Below, piece by piece: positions 14,325 to 25,146 of a DNA stretch of 64,000 bases. The position numbers were made by a program, and so were the translations under genes. This DNA is from Odontocerum albicorne. Its lineage: Eukaryota; Arthropoda; Insecta; Trichoptera; Odontoceridae. The stretch's first letter is position 1. Every line of letters starts with the position of its first letter. The notes beneath the pieces are model-generated. The model searched no databases and had not been told where the DNA came from. It worked only from the letters and a program-made list of their open reading frames with translations. The DNA lies in contig OX463846.1 in NCBI GenBank assembly GCA_949825065.1, positions 7,769,366-7,833,365 of the forward strand, in the 5' to 3' direction.

Positions 14325-15010
14325 TTAAGTAATGAAAGATTAAAGCTAGTTGAGGAATTTCGCTATTTGGGTAGTATTTTATCAGGTAAAAAAGAGTTAA
14401 GAGAGATGATGAACGGCGTTTAGGGATAAGAAACAAAGGCAATGGGGCGCTTAAAAATATATACTCTTCGATTGGTGCTAACTTTGATGTATGGGAGTGA
14501 AATATGGACATCGAAAAAGACTGATAGAAGTTGAATAACTGCTGTTAAAATGCGTGAATCGAGAAGAATGCACGAAGTGATAGTGTATGACAGAATAACG
14601 AAATGAAGTTATTGAGGATGAATGTGAACTTAAGACTGTTGCGTTGAGATGGTTTGTGCATGTGTAAAGGTGACAATGTATAACAGAATAACGAAATGAA
14701 GTTATTGTGGATGAATGTGTACTTAAAACTGTTGCTTTGAGATGGTTTGTGCATGTGTAAAGAATAAATGAAGAAATACTTACAAAACAAATATATAGTT
14801 CCAATATGAGTTGAAAGCGTGTGAGAGGAAGACCAAGGCATATATGGTTGTATAAGTTAATGATATTTTGAAAGAAGAAAACGTGGTATTTGTTTAAAGT
14901 GTATGGATGAAGTTTAAAGTGTGTGAATAGTCTAACGATGTGTGTTGAGATAAGAAAGTCTGACGCTCCATTCTCACTGCCTACCCCGGCAAGCAATCAA
15001 ACTCTGTATT
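14325..15010 (+). pseudogene. LINE-A relic, RT thumb to C-terminus
   Basis: Conceptual frames read NERLKLVEEFRYLGSI near 14,333, the usual xxLExVxxFxYLGS segment after the RT palm. Later the gagatggtttgtgcatgtgtaaag, ggaagaccaaggcatatatggttg and aagaaagtctgacgctcc positions match 37.7-37.9 kb. A ~130-bp stretch around 14,575-14,765 is duplicated in tandem (the words gtatgacagaataacgaaatgaagttatt recur at 14,677). Many stops and frameshifts. It is a decayed non-LTR retrotransposon with no function expected. Confidence 0.7.
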
Positions 15011-15385
15011 CATTCTTATTATCCGCTTACACTACCAAATCATCAGCATAAAGTAATCTGCATACATGCTCATTCGACATTTGGTAACCATTGACATTCG
15101 TAATTCTTTCATGCACAAATCTACGTAAATATTAAACAACCACGGTGATATAAAACATCCTGATTTATTGCTTTTTGAATAGTATGCCACTCAAATAAGA
15201 CACCATTCACTCCATACTTGTACATGTTCTACTTTGGATATATAATGAAAAATACCACGTATTAATTGACATTCAACGTCAGACTCATTCAATATTTTCC
15301 ATAGTTTGTCACTTATCACGCGGTTATATGCTATTTCTAAGTCCACAAACGCACAATAAAGTTTATTATTTTTTACACCACTTTA
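15011..15385 (-). pseudogene. LINE-A relic, reverse transcriptase palm
   Basis: On the minus strand the three palm motifs are readable. Motif A is CAFVDLEIAYNRV (near 15,340), the motif B region is ISPWLFNIYVD (near 15,135), and motif C is LLYADDLV in a shifted frame (15,032-15,054). They come in the right order and spacing for a non-LTR RT. Stops and at least one frameshift separate them. It lies head-on against the plus-strand relic of the same family ending at about 15,010. Confidence 0.75.
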
Positions 15386-15854
15386 CGCAAAGAAAAAATC
15401 TGCTCCAAGGATCTTTTTTTTTTTTTTTAAGAATAGATATGACCAAAGTCATAGGTATCCTTAATACCCTCGAACACTAGGCGGAAAAAGTGCCTGTGTC
15501 GTTCGAGGGGAGTAGCACAGCGCGGGAACTGACGATCTTCCGCAAAAAAGTCTAGTGCGTTACCGCGCAGCCATGCACCTCATGCCAATCATCTTCCACC
15601 TTAAAACGCCCCCTCAGCATTTCACTTTCTTTTTGGAATTTCTTCCCACACTTTTCCACACAGTTTACTTAATAATTCTTCATATTGATTGTGCGTTCTT
15701 AATAAGTATTTCAATGTTTTTTTTTTATTTCGCAACTTTTTAAATAATTTCCGATTTTTTTGTGTTTTATTCTGGTCTTTACTGTGACAAGAAATGTTAT
15801 CTGTTTTCCATATGCTTGTATTATTTATATATATATTTATTTATTCACAACATA
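15386..15854. other. Intergenic, nothing recognised
   Basis: Contains a 17-base T run at about 15,413-15,429 and a less AT-rich stretch (15,460-15,610) that I cannot assign. The frame 15,555-15,743 has no motif. Confidence 0.4.
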
Positions 15855-15905
15855 CATAAGTTGGAAGAGATTGCCACATGGCAATAAACTTGCCAGGTTA
15901 AAAAA
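15855..15905 (+). repeat. SINE tail fragment
   Basis: Only the family tail survives: gttggaagagattgccacat, then ggcaataaacttgccaggtt. No tRNA head upstream. Confidence 0.65.
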
Positions 15906-16489
15906 AAAGTCTCATTTGGTTTTGGTTTTGTTTTAAAAAATACTGAACTTTAAATTTCATTTTTTGAGTACTTATACGAGTATTTCTATCATCCGTAAAG
16001 GCAGCTGCCGTTAATAATAAATACATAAATAATAAAAAAAAAACACATTATCTTCGCACATATGTTACTTTACAAGTACGTCAGAAGATTTTGTAAGTAA
16101 AAGTCACATCGGTTATGATCCTCACTCGACAAAACAAGTTTTTCCACTTTTCAGTCAAATATGCCATTTCCTTATTTAGCCGCTGAAAACGCTCCCCTGA
16201 ATAAGAGATAAAACCCTGGCACAAGATGACTTGTGATACTAAGGCAAAATATTGAGGAAGATAATAAAAAAGAGCGTATTGTTACAAAAAATTTAATAAA
16301 AAAATAATATCACATCTGAACTTTTTTTATGTAGTTTATATTTATTCAACTGTGACAACTTCAGATTAAATACGAGTACAAGATCAGTAGTCTCTCACCC
16401 GGGGGTTAAGGATTCTGTTCACAACTTCCGGGGGTATTTTTTAAATTATGTGGCATTAGTTACACGAATGACTATGATTTGGAAGGCTT
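15906..16489. other. Intergenic, nothing recognised
   Basis: AT-rich. No gene seen. One TACGAGTA octamer lies at about 15,975 and another at 16,371. Confidence 0.4.
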
Positions 16490-16765
16490 TAAGAACCATG
16501 CCATCGTTAATGCATTTAATCATAGACTTTGTAATTTGTTTTATCAAACACTTTTTATTCCACTTTTTGTAACGGTATAACCCTACAGGTTTCAAGGCTT
16601 TCACTTCATCATCAGGGGAGCACAAATAAGACTTGTGTATGCTCCCCTGATGATGATGTGAAAGCCTTAAAACCGGTAGGGTTATACCGTTACAAAAAGT
16701 GGAATAAAGTGTTTGATAAAACAAATAGCAACGTCTTTAATTCTCCACAATGTTAATGCCTTACT
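16490..16765. mobile_element. Inverted pair of Penelope-like terminal repeats
   Basis: Two copies of the same ~95-135 bp end sequence face each other: 16,490-16,627 and 16,634-16,765. They form a long imperfect hairpin. Each contains aacggtataaccctac, ggtttcaaggctttcac and tcatcatcaggggagc (or the complement). The same sequence lies next to a Penelope-like endonuclease remnant at 19.0-19.4 kb, which identifies it. Read toward tttgataaaacaaat, each arm has a hammerhead-like core: CTGATGA, a short stem, GAAAC (AAAAC in one arm), and a hairpin closed by CGGTA/TACCG or similar, then GTTA. The minus-strand open frame over it is a shadow. Confidence 0.65.
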
Positions 16766-18369
16766 ATAAATAATATAATATAATCATAGACTTTTTTCAG
16801 AATCAATAATCAAAATATCGGTTATTTTATTTTAAAGAACCATTAGATTTAAACTATACAGTACAAGCTGGTTAGTTTACAACTATGATGACACCTCTTC
16901 GTTTCAACTATTATAGATAGCTGTGAAAGTAGCATTTAGTAAAAAAAAACTATAAAATAAATTGTATCAAACCCGTCATATCCGGGTGAAAAGATATGTG
17001 TGTCACAAATAAGCCATGATAGTTGTATTAATTCATATATTTGATTTTTTTTATGAAAAACAAATTGCAAGTACGAGTATAATTGACAGACTTAAAGAAA
17101 TAAGTCTTGGAATCATCCCAATATCATATTTGATAATATTATACATGATTTTCACAATTAATAAACTCTAGTATTTGGTGTGGTACCTGGAATTGAAGTC
17201 CATGTATGACTTTTTATAGATGATATACTGGCAGATGGGCTCTTCCAGTCAACAGGGGTGTTGTTAACTTTTCTTGATGACTCTACCACACAGAAATGGC
17301 ATATCCTGATCCGGTTAATTCATATACAAACATTTAGACATATTTCTGGAAAAGTGGAAAAAATTGCTTTAAATTAAACCCGTCAAGTTTCACAATAAAA
17401 CAATACCTTTTTCCACACTATTTGTATTTCCCAGTCTCTAAAAACTAAGTTTCCACAAAGTACGATCTTGCATAATAAAACTGGTCATGATATGATGAAA
17501 GAGCTGTTGATGGGGGGGGGGGAGGGGACTCTTCTGCCACACCGGAGTGTAAAAGGATGGCAGAGGTGGCATCGACTAAGGTCAGATACCACGAACAAAT
17601 ATGAAACTGAGGCTAGAAAAAATAGCCACATGGCAATTTACTCGGTTTACTGAAAAGTGTGATACAACTACCGCTAACATTCCATACTTGAAGGATGCAC
17701 ATGCTTCAAATTTACTCTACACCAACTTATCGGCCGCTTGCCATTTCCACTGTGGGGCAATTGGATTTGCAAAGCTTTTGTGATTATTGAGGTATAATTA
17801 AGGAGACAAGGTGATAATAAGCCCCCCGTCTCCAAGTCCATTCATAATTTAATACTCGCAGTTCGTCATCATACGTGTTAGTAATACAACCTTACATTGA
17901 ATCTCAAGCACACGCGCATATGTCAAACACGTACAATTATTGTTACCAGACAAACTTTTAAACAGACTGGAATTTATTATTTAATTTTTTGGGCACAATG
18001 GGTAATTGAACGATATAATATACTCGTATAAACATCTTACCTACTAGGACATGTATGTCCCCGCATGGCGTTCAAGTCATTTTTTATTTGTCACCTTTAT
18101 CACATTTTTTTATATTTCGTATGAAATTCTCGACACCCTGTTTATTTGAATCTTGTCATCGCTGAAGTGCTGTAAGTTGCAAAAAAGAAGTAAAGAATAT
18201 TTATTGCGGATATGGAAAACGGTTACCCTTTAGCCATAAACGTATATTCTATGTGTTTCCTATTTTGTAGAGAATAAGGAAGAAACTTGAAGAAAATGAG
18301 ATAATAAAAATTGAGAACCACTTTTGAATTACACTTACATAACATCGCGCCTTTTCCCTATCGGGATAG
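16766..18369. other. Intergenic, nothing recognised
   Basis: No gene recognised. A G run occurs at 17,513-17,522. The two overlapping frames at 17,468-17,783 have no motif and are probably chance. Confidence 0.4.
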
Positions 18370-18370
18370 A

Positions 18371-18440
18371 CCAGTGTTTCCTAACGTGGGTCTCACGCCC
18401 CACAGGGGGGCAATTTGATTTTTAAGGGGGGCAATTCGAA
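18371..18440 (+). repeat. Possible hAT-type terminal repeat
   Basis: CAGTGTTTCCTAACGTGGGT followed by a C-rich/G-rich pairing and ggggggcaattcgaaa resembles hAT ends (CAGTGxTTCxCAACxT-type). No opposite end or 8-bp duplication was found, so it is an end fragment at best. Confidence 0.35.
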
Positions 18441-18904
18441 AACTAACACATCCTTAATCTCTTCCACACTCAAACACGTTCTCACCCAACTTTTATTATT
18501 TCTTTGACTTTCTGTTTTCCTTTCTTTCTTTCTTAATATAATTTACATACTTTTCGTGATCAACCTCTAGCATACCTTTCACCCACATTTGCACAGTATA
18601 TTTGTTTTTTTTAGTATTTTTTCTTTCATTCAAAACATAAATATAATTGATAAAAAAAAATCATTTTTATGCATTAAATGCAACAACAAATGAAAGAATA
18701 AATTAATGGCACAAAATTTGAGGAAAAAACATTAAAATAATATAAATTAAATTAAATAAAAAAATCCATGATTGGAATTTGACAAAACCCTCTTGACGGA
18801 TAATGAGAAGATTTGATTGTATGGCAAATAACAAAAATATAACATAAGACGAGTATAATTTTACTAAAAAAAAAAAAGGGAATAGTTTATACGAGTATGT
18901 GTAT
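18441..18904. other. AT-rich intergenic
   Basis: No gene or repeat family seen; long A and T runs. Confidence 0.4.
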
Positions 18905-19025
18905 TAAAAATTATGAATAACACTATGGATGTTGTTAAATATATTGTAAAAGATAGTAAAAGTGTATGGATTTTGTTGAATGTAAAATTTAGTAAAAGTA
19001 TATGGATTTTGTTGTTTATAGTTAA
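18905..19025. repeat. 37-bp minisatellite, left part
   Basis: Three diverged units with atggattttgttgaatgtaa and aattatagtaaaagtat-type words, the same unit as the array at 19,430-19,810. The array is interrupted by the Penelope-like fragment. Confidence 0.8.
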
Positions 19026-19429
19026 GGCATTAACGTTCTGAAGGTTTAAAGACATTGTAATTTATTTTTATCAAACACTGTTTATTCCACTTTTTTGTGA
19101 CGGTATAACTCTACCGGTTTCAAGGCTTTCACCTTATCTTCAGGGGAGCGCAAACAAAACTAAATGCTGTTCGAACTGGTACCGATATGCATGCTTCAAC
19201 GGTTGGTGGCTGGGGGGTGAGGAAGGCACGGGACAATTTCGGCCAAGAGCGGAGAGATTTTGGGGAAATAACTGTTCAACAGATGTTCCGATCGGTGTAC
19301 TGACTTAGAAATTTCTAGGGCCTCTAATCTGTCCAATTTATTTCCGTTACCTATGTAAGAATTTGACATCATCGATAGAAAAAGTATGATTCTCACGGTG
19401 ACAATGATTAGCCATTTCAGAATAAATTA
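19026..19429 (-). mobile_element. Penelope-like element, 5'-truncated copy
   Basis: Minus-strand order: endonuclease C-terminus (19,415 to about 19,250), a short untranslated stretch, then the terminal repeat (19,160 to about 19,065) and trailing gttaatgccttaactat (19,011-19,030) shared with the 16.7 kb copy. The terminal part has CTGAAGA, stem AAGG/CCTT around TGAAAG, GAAAC, hairpin CGGTA/TACCG and GTCAC, which fits a hammerhead ribozyme core. The copy sits inside a 37-bp minisatellite. Confidence 0.65.
19190..19415 (-). pseudogene. Penelope-like GIY-YIG endonuclease, C-terminal remnant
   Basis: The minus strand from 19,415 reads MANHCHRENHTFSIDDVKFL. It then hits a stop and, in another frame, continues GNKLDRLEALEISKS and LLNSYFPKISPLL. 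The spacing His-x3/7-His-x-F followed by an LExLE-type helix is characteristic of the C-terminal end of Penelope-like element proteins, after the GIY-YIG nuclease core. One frameshift separates the two halves. The RT and the nuclease core proper are absent. I am moderately sure of the family, certain only that it is a decayed coding remnant. Confidence 0.55.
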
Positions 19430-19812
19430 GAATATATGGATTTTGTTAAATTTAAAATATAGTAAAAGTATATGGATTTTGTTAAATGTAAAAGATAATA
19501 AAAGTATATGGATTTTGTTAAATGTAAAATATAGTAAAAGTATATGGATTTTGTTAAATGTAAAAGATTGTTAAAGTATATGGATTTTGTTGAATGTAAA
19601 AGATTATAAAAGTATATGGATTTTGTTTAATGTAAAAGATAGTAAAATATATGGATTTTGTTAAATTTAAAAGATAGTAAAAGTAAATGGATTTCGTTAA
19701 ATGTGAAAGATTGTAAAAGTATATGGATTTTGTAAATGTAAAAGATAATAAAAGTATATGGATTTTGTTAAATGTAAAAGATAGTAAAAATATAGTAAAT
19801 GTAAAATATAGT
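19430..19812. repeat. 37-bp minisatellite, right part, about 10 copies
   Basis: Unit: tatggattttgttaaatgta plus aaagatagtaaaagta, period about 36-38. Copies differ by one or two changes and small deletions. Same unit as 18,905-19,025. Confidence 0.93.
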
Positions 19813-21741
19813 ATAATTTTAGTTCTATAAGGATTTTGAAAAATAAATGTTCAATTACCTGGCATAAAATTTTATTTTTAATTTATAGTCAATAAAGTGT
19901 TTCGAGGTTTTACTGGGAATAAGAATTCAACTCCTTACTTAACTAATAACAAACACTATTTTGACCTTAATATTATATATGAAATATTACCCCGACCCTC
20001 AGAATAAAAAGGAATGCACCGTATCGTATACTCTTATATAATAAAGAAAAAATAAATAAATAAAATTCTTATGAGAACTTCCCTTTTATGGAGAAAAAAA
20101 TAGGAGCATAAATTCAAGTTCATAAGGGATGAAAAGGCACTGCAATTTGACAAAGGCCTTGGGAGGGGAAAGGAAATACATGGAAGGGAATATATGAAAC
20201 ATAAAGAATACAAATTTTGGAAAAGAAATGTATGTAAGTATGTTAACGAAATATATTTCAACGAATAAAAAAATATTGCGCAAAATCATTTCATGTTTTG
20301 GATAAAACGTGAAGTTGTTATGAAATTTTTTTTAAAATTACAAAATGTTGACTTGTATATTATAAGTCTTGCATTTAGGAAAACGGTCAAATGTTTTTTT
20401 TTTTCATTATGATTTAAGGATTTCATTAAACATAGAGCTTTTGTTTTGAAATTGATTATATTTGATATACAAGAAAAAAAATCTAGATAACAATATCATG
20501 AAAAAAAATAATAGTTGGAAAAGAAAGTGTATGAATCTACAAAAGACGAAATAAATGTATTGTGATATTATAGACTCGCTTCCTTTCCTCTCTGTATACC
20601 CTGACACGGAGACGGCGGTTTGATATGTATACGAGCAAAGTATTATAATATTGTATTTAAGCCAAAAAAAATAGTACTAAAGCAGTAAAAAGTAAGATAC
20701 ATTTACATAAAATAATAAATGTATAATAAATATATTAACATAGATTAGACTTCATTTTTTAGAAATGAGAAAACTTTCTAAGTTTTTTTTTTATTTAACA
20801 GCAAGAACAAATTAATTAATTAAATTACCCTTGATGTTAACAGATCGTATTTCTGAAAAAGATAAAAGTTTTAAGAGTTTGAATGTTTCATATATAATTC
20901 AGGAATGTAAAATCCTGAAACATGTTTATTTGATTTTGAGGCTAATAATTACCAACTTAACTTATGGTGAACTTTTTACTTATTCTGTGTATCATTGTAA
21001 CTTTCATTGAAAGAAGTGTCAAAATTTATAGGTTATTTTTTCGTTCTGAAATGTAGGAAATTCGAAACTCGAATATGCAATGTTTGTTACTTGAATAAGT
21101 TATTCTACGCATTTGCATTCAAGTTGTTTATAAGGATGGATCTTTTTCGCCCTTTTAAATTGTATTGTTGGAAAAAAAGGTAAAAAATTTTATGTTACTG
21201 TGGATTTAAGTGGAAATGTGTAGACGATCTTTGCTTCACTCGTCCATAATAAAAATGAATTAAAACTGTTTTGTTTTAATAAAATAAATTTAAATCAAAC
21301 AATAAGTTCCGATATTCACGTTTGGTGACAATAATCTATTATCCACTTTCTTATCACATTTTCTAATGGCGCTGCATAAATTTTTAACTTGCAATAATCT
21401 TAATTAATGACTGGTCAGTTTGCATCATACGCTCATGTGAAGAATAAAGAACGATAAATCAAAAATCAACATGATAATTGATTTAAGGTCAATTAAGGAA
21501 AGTTAAATTCGAGTAATTTCATTAAATAATATATGAAGGGGTTCGGCTTTAAATTTGTGGAGCTTCTTGTCAAAAAAAGTATTTAGGGATTTCTTTATTA
21601 TTCTACTCATTACACTTGATCTGCTTGAAGAGAGCCTTGAAATTTCCTTTGAAGAGGGTCTCGTGATATTGGGTTGTAACAAATGCCGTTATGATGAGTG
21701 CAATTAAAAAGTATATTTTTGTTAAATATAACGATAACTTT
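19813..21741. other. AT-rich intergenic, nothing recognised
   Basis: Almost 2 kb without a recognised gene or repeat. Frames at 20,034-20,607 on the minus strand are T/A-run artefacts. Confidence 0.45.
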
Positions 21742-21915
21742 TGAAATGATTTAGGTCCTCAGTGAGATACTGGCTACAGCCTTGTTTACTGGGGACACGA
21801 CAAATGAAAGGCAACAAACCCAGATCCATTAAAATTGGGTTTCCGAATTAAATCACCTGTTATTATTTTCGCAAATTATGTATATTTCTTATCATGTGTA
21901 AAATAAATAAAATAA
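21742..21915 (+). repeat. Dispersed repeat R2 (second copy)
   Basis: Inverted relative to 7741-7895. Shared blocks in order are gtcctcagtgagata, gggga.acgacaaatgaaag, gcaacaaacccagatccatt and attgtg/caaattatgtata..tct. It ends in aaaataaataaaataaat, a retroposon-like tail. Confidence 0.7.
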
Positions 21916-22199
21916 ATTGCACGTTTAGTAAAAAATAATTCCTTTCTTTTAAGGCAACAATAAACATGCATCTATTTCTTAAGATATAAACTTTCAACAA
22001 ATGTAACTAGCTTAAAAAGTAAAAAAAACGTATATTTAATATAAATATTAAACCAGTTAAAATTTAAAATAACGAAATCATCGAAAAACAATATTTTATT
22101 AAAAAAATGTTAACTCTTGAAATGTACTACAGCGTGTACAAAAAAGAACAAAAAAAAACTTTTTTTTTATACTCCGTAAAAACAATCAAACATATAAAA
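21916..22199. other. AT-rich intergenic
   Basis: Nothing recognised. Confidence 0.4.
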
Positions 22200-22285
22200 C
22201 GGTTACTCAACAAACACTTTTATTCCAATGAGGGTTTATTTTACTGTCCGACCGATTTCAAAACTCGTCAAGATCTTAAGAACGG
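22200..22285 (-). repeat. Decayed Penelope-like terminal repeat
   Basis: Shares caacaaacacttttattcca with the 16.5, 19.1 and 42.9 kb ends, then gaccgatttcaaaactcgtcaaga at the position of accggtttcaaggctttcac..tcatca. The hammerhead-like core is recognisable but changed (CTTGACGA, GAAAT). Confidence 0.45.
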
Positions 22286-22756
22286 TTTGATAACAAAATA
22301 AACCCCAAGAGAATGGTTTTTAAACTATTTCGTTTCACGGTGCTTTATGTATATAAAGATCTTTTCACTGCGCCTTAAAAAAAATACTTAGTAGGAAGGG
22401 TGAAAATGCTGTTCGCTACACAGTATCTATAATTGTGATGTCAAACTGGATACGGCTAGAATAATTTCCTGTTCCACGATCAGTTTTGAGCGAAATAGGG
22501 TTTTTATTAAGCTTCTGTCAAAGAACCAGTTTCGCGGAGATAAGTGAATGTAAATGGAACCAGGTTTCCCAGAGCTTTAACCTTTATCTTTAACTTAAAA
22601 ATCAGCAAAGTATATTCATCATGACAAATTTTGTGTTCAATACATTTCGATTACTAGAAATTATTTAAGTTTTTGAATATCCCACGGCATCCCTAAAATT
22701 AAAATACGGAACCACAAATTGCTGAGACGCGCACTTTAAAAACTTTTGTTCTTAAG
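22286..22756. other. Intergenic, nothing recognised
   Basis: No gene or family repeat seen. Confidence 0.4.
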
Positions 22757-23700
22757 GAGCATCAATAATTATAGTAATCTTAAAACTTATCAAATAACAA
22801 GATTAATTGTAACGGAAATTAAAACGTGTTTTTGTGCATTGTAAAGCAATTTTACAACGTTTCAGCCGAAAGATTCATAAGTATTCTTGATAATCAAAGC
22901 AATCTCAAAATGTGCTGGATTTATCTGTATCCTCAATTATTAGAGTTATCTATAAACTTATCAAATAACAAGATTACCCGTAACGGGTATAAAAAAATCT
23001 GCATTAAAGCAATTTTACAACGTTTCTGCTGAAATATTTATAAGTATTCTTGATAATCAAAACAGTCTCAAAGCGTGCTGGATTTATCAGTATCCTCAAT
23101 AATTTGAGTAATATAAAAACCTTTCAAATAACAAGATTAACTGTAACGGATATTAAAAAGTTTTTTTTCTGCATTTTAAAGCAATTTTACAACGTTTCTG
23201 CCGAAAGATTCATAAGTATTCTTGATAATCAAAGCAATCTCAAAGCGTGCTGGATTTATCTGTATCCTCAATAATTAAAGTAATATGAAAACCTTTCATA
23301 TAACAAGATTAACTGTAACCGATATTAAAAAGTTTTTTTTCTGCATTTCAATTTTAAATTTTGATTTTAAATTAATTTAAATTTTAATTGAAATTAATTT
23401 ACATTTTAATTTTAAATTAACAATTTTACAACGTTTTGCTGAAAAATTTGTTAAAATAATTTAAAATCAAAATAATCTCAAACCCTGTTGGATTAATCTG
23501 TATTATCGACAATGTAAACAATAAAAACACCTGTCGATTAACAAGACTAACCTTAACGAATATTAAAAAGTATATATTTTGTTATGAAATTTTACATCGT
23601 TTCTGCTGAAAGATTTATTTATATCATTTATAATCAGAACAATCTCAAAACCTGTTGGATGTTTCCGTATTTTCGATTATGTAAGTAGCTTTAAAACCAG
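22757..23700. repeat. Satellite-like tandem repeat, ~165-bp unit, five or more copies
   Basis: Each unit carries gcaattttacaacgtttctg, cgaaagattcataagtattc, ttgataatcaaagcaatctc and tggatttatctgtatcctca. Copies start near 22,845, 23,005, 23,177, 23,423 and 23,582. Copies 1-3 are close and copies 4-5 are much more diverged. An AT-only palindromic stretch (23,345-23,420) interrupts between copies 3 and 4. The short frames inside are by-products. Confidence 0.9.
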
Positions 23701-24109
23701 TCGAATAAGAAAATTTACTTTAAGAGATGTTCAAAAGTTTTTGTTTTATTTATGTATCCAGCACACAATACAACAACAACGAATTATTAGATGTTGAGAA
23801 TTAAGAAGGCAGCCGCGAAACTTCTTTTATTTGCTTTTATCTGCTTGGTTGGAATAAAATTTCACGCAGAAATAATTAACATACTATATAACCCCATAAA
23901 TATATGATAATAAATGGTTGTAAATAAATAAACATTAATAAAAGAATTTATCAAATCAATAAAATGTTAAACGCTTACACAATGAATTTATTCTTATAGT
24001 ATTCCTTCACATATCTTCATTGTAGAATTGAACTGCTAGTGAAGGCACTCGTTCGTCATTTAACATGTTGAAAATACTTCTTCATTTGAAGATTCAACAA
24101 GACTCGCAC
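23701..24109. other. AT-rich intergenic
   Basis: Nothing recognised. Confidence 0.4.
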
Positions 24110-24340
24110 ACGTAGTCTAGTTCGTAAGGCCTAGTTGATGAGACGCTTATCTCTCAACCCGTAGGTTGCGGGTTCGATTCACGTTAGAACCCAGATTTTT
24201 TTTAAAAAGGAGTTTAGTCTGATTTTCACTAAAGACCTCTTTTATATATTTCTCATTAGTTGAAAGATATTGTCACATGGCAATAGGCCCGCCAGTTTGT
24301 ACTGTACACAAAGAAAGTATAATACAATACAACAATACAC
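24110..24340 (+). repeat. tRNA-derived SINE, well preserved
   Basis: The head has AAGGCCTAGTTGATGAGACG (A-box region) and GGGTTCGATTCACG (B-box GGTTCGATTC). The body has aggagtttagtctgattttc and actaaagacctcttttat. The tail has gttgaaagatattgtcacat, ggcaataggcccgccagttt and gtactgtacacaaagaaagt, then aatacaatacaacaatac. One of the best copies for defining the consensus. Confidence 0.85.
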
Positions 24341-24412
24341 ACGTCTGGCTCGCGATAATATAGTTCCCAGACTATATTTTTAACTACTTGATTTTTTTAT
24401 TATATTGTTTTT

Positions 24413-24488
24413 GTAAATCGAACCTGAAAATCTCAATTATGTGTATTTTGAGGCCTTCGCGGTTCTCCGTATCAGTTGTATCATCGTC
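24413..24488. repeat. Direct repeat, left copy (right copy 25,062-25,130)
   Basis: aatcgaacctgaaaatctca..tgtattttgaggccttcgcgg..ctccgtatcagttgta matches 25,062-25,130 in the same orientation with about a quarter of positions changed. The pair brackets the RTE-like fragment. Its nature is unknown. Confidence 0.6.
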
Positions 24489-24599
24489 GTTGATGGGCCT
24501 CGTAGTCGAAAATTCTCTCGCTACTGCAACGTCAATCTTTAACTGCTCTTCCACGTCGACCGTGTGTTCTTCTGTGAGAAACAGCCCGATTCTAGATGT

Positions 24600-25080
24600 A
24601 TACTCCCTCTGGTAGATATGCCAGACATATGGTGAATTCTTCTTCTTTTTCTTCCTCTTGGTTGAATGACCTGTTTGTGACGGTGGTCTGTCCTGGGATG
24701 ATGGCGGCCAGCTGTCCTTTCACCTTTTCGGTGGCTTTCAGTCTTAGCAATTCTTGCCAGTCTTATATCCTCCACGCGGTCCACATGATCCCTCCAGAAG
24801 TACCTTTTGTTTCTTCCCCACCTCACTATGTCTTCAACACCACAGACATACCTTATTGTCTCCTTTCTAATCCGATCTCTAAGAGTTCTGCCTGCGATGG
24901 AGCGTAGAGTTCTTATTTCCGCCACTTTGAGAAGGTTTTTTGTCCTGTTGGTATCGGCTATCACTTATATCCCACATATCATGATGGGGCGGACGCATGT
25001 TTTATATATCCTGACCTTACTTTCAGTTAGCATGTGCTTGTTTCTCCATATATTATGTGGTGAATCGTACCTGAAAATTT
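24600..25080 (-). pseudogene. RTE-like retrotransposon C-terminal fragment
   Basis: The minus strand reads SKVRIYKTCVRPIMICGI, then an in-frame stop at 24,965-24,967, then in the same frame TNRTKNLLKVAEIRTLRSI, AGRTLRDRIRKETIR and DIVRWGRNKRYFWRDHV. This is the same order as the fragment at 2.9-3.3 kb. The ADT context shows the stop replaces a normal codon. The 3' end is rich in GAA on the minus strand (24,636-24,655). The copy is 5'-truncated at about 25,080, and the palm and endonuclease are missing. Confidence 0.75.
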
Positions 25081-25146
25081 CAGTTAAATTTGTTTTGAGG
25101 CATTCGCGAATCTTCGTATCAGTTGTACAACGTCTTTCCGAATGGT

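Noticed and set aside
16446..16724. 92-codon minus-strand frame
   Set aside because: It overlaps the inverted Penelope-like ends and reads through terminal-repeat sequence, not a coding region.
24110..24195. Functional tRNA gene
   Set aside because: A- and B-box words are present, but the stems do not close properly and the same head recurs with a shared body and tail, so it is a SINE.
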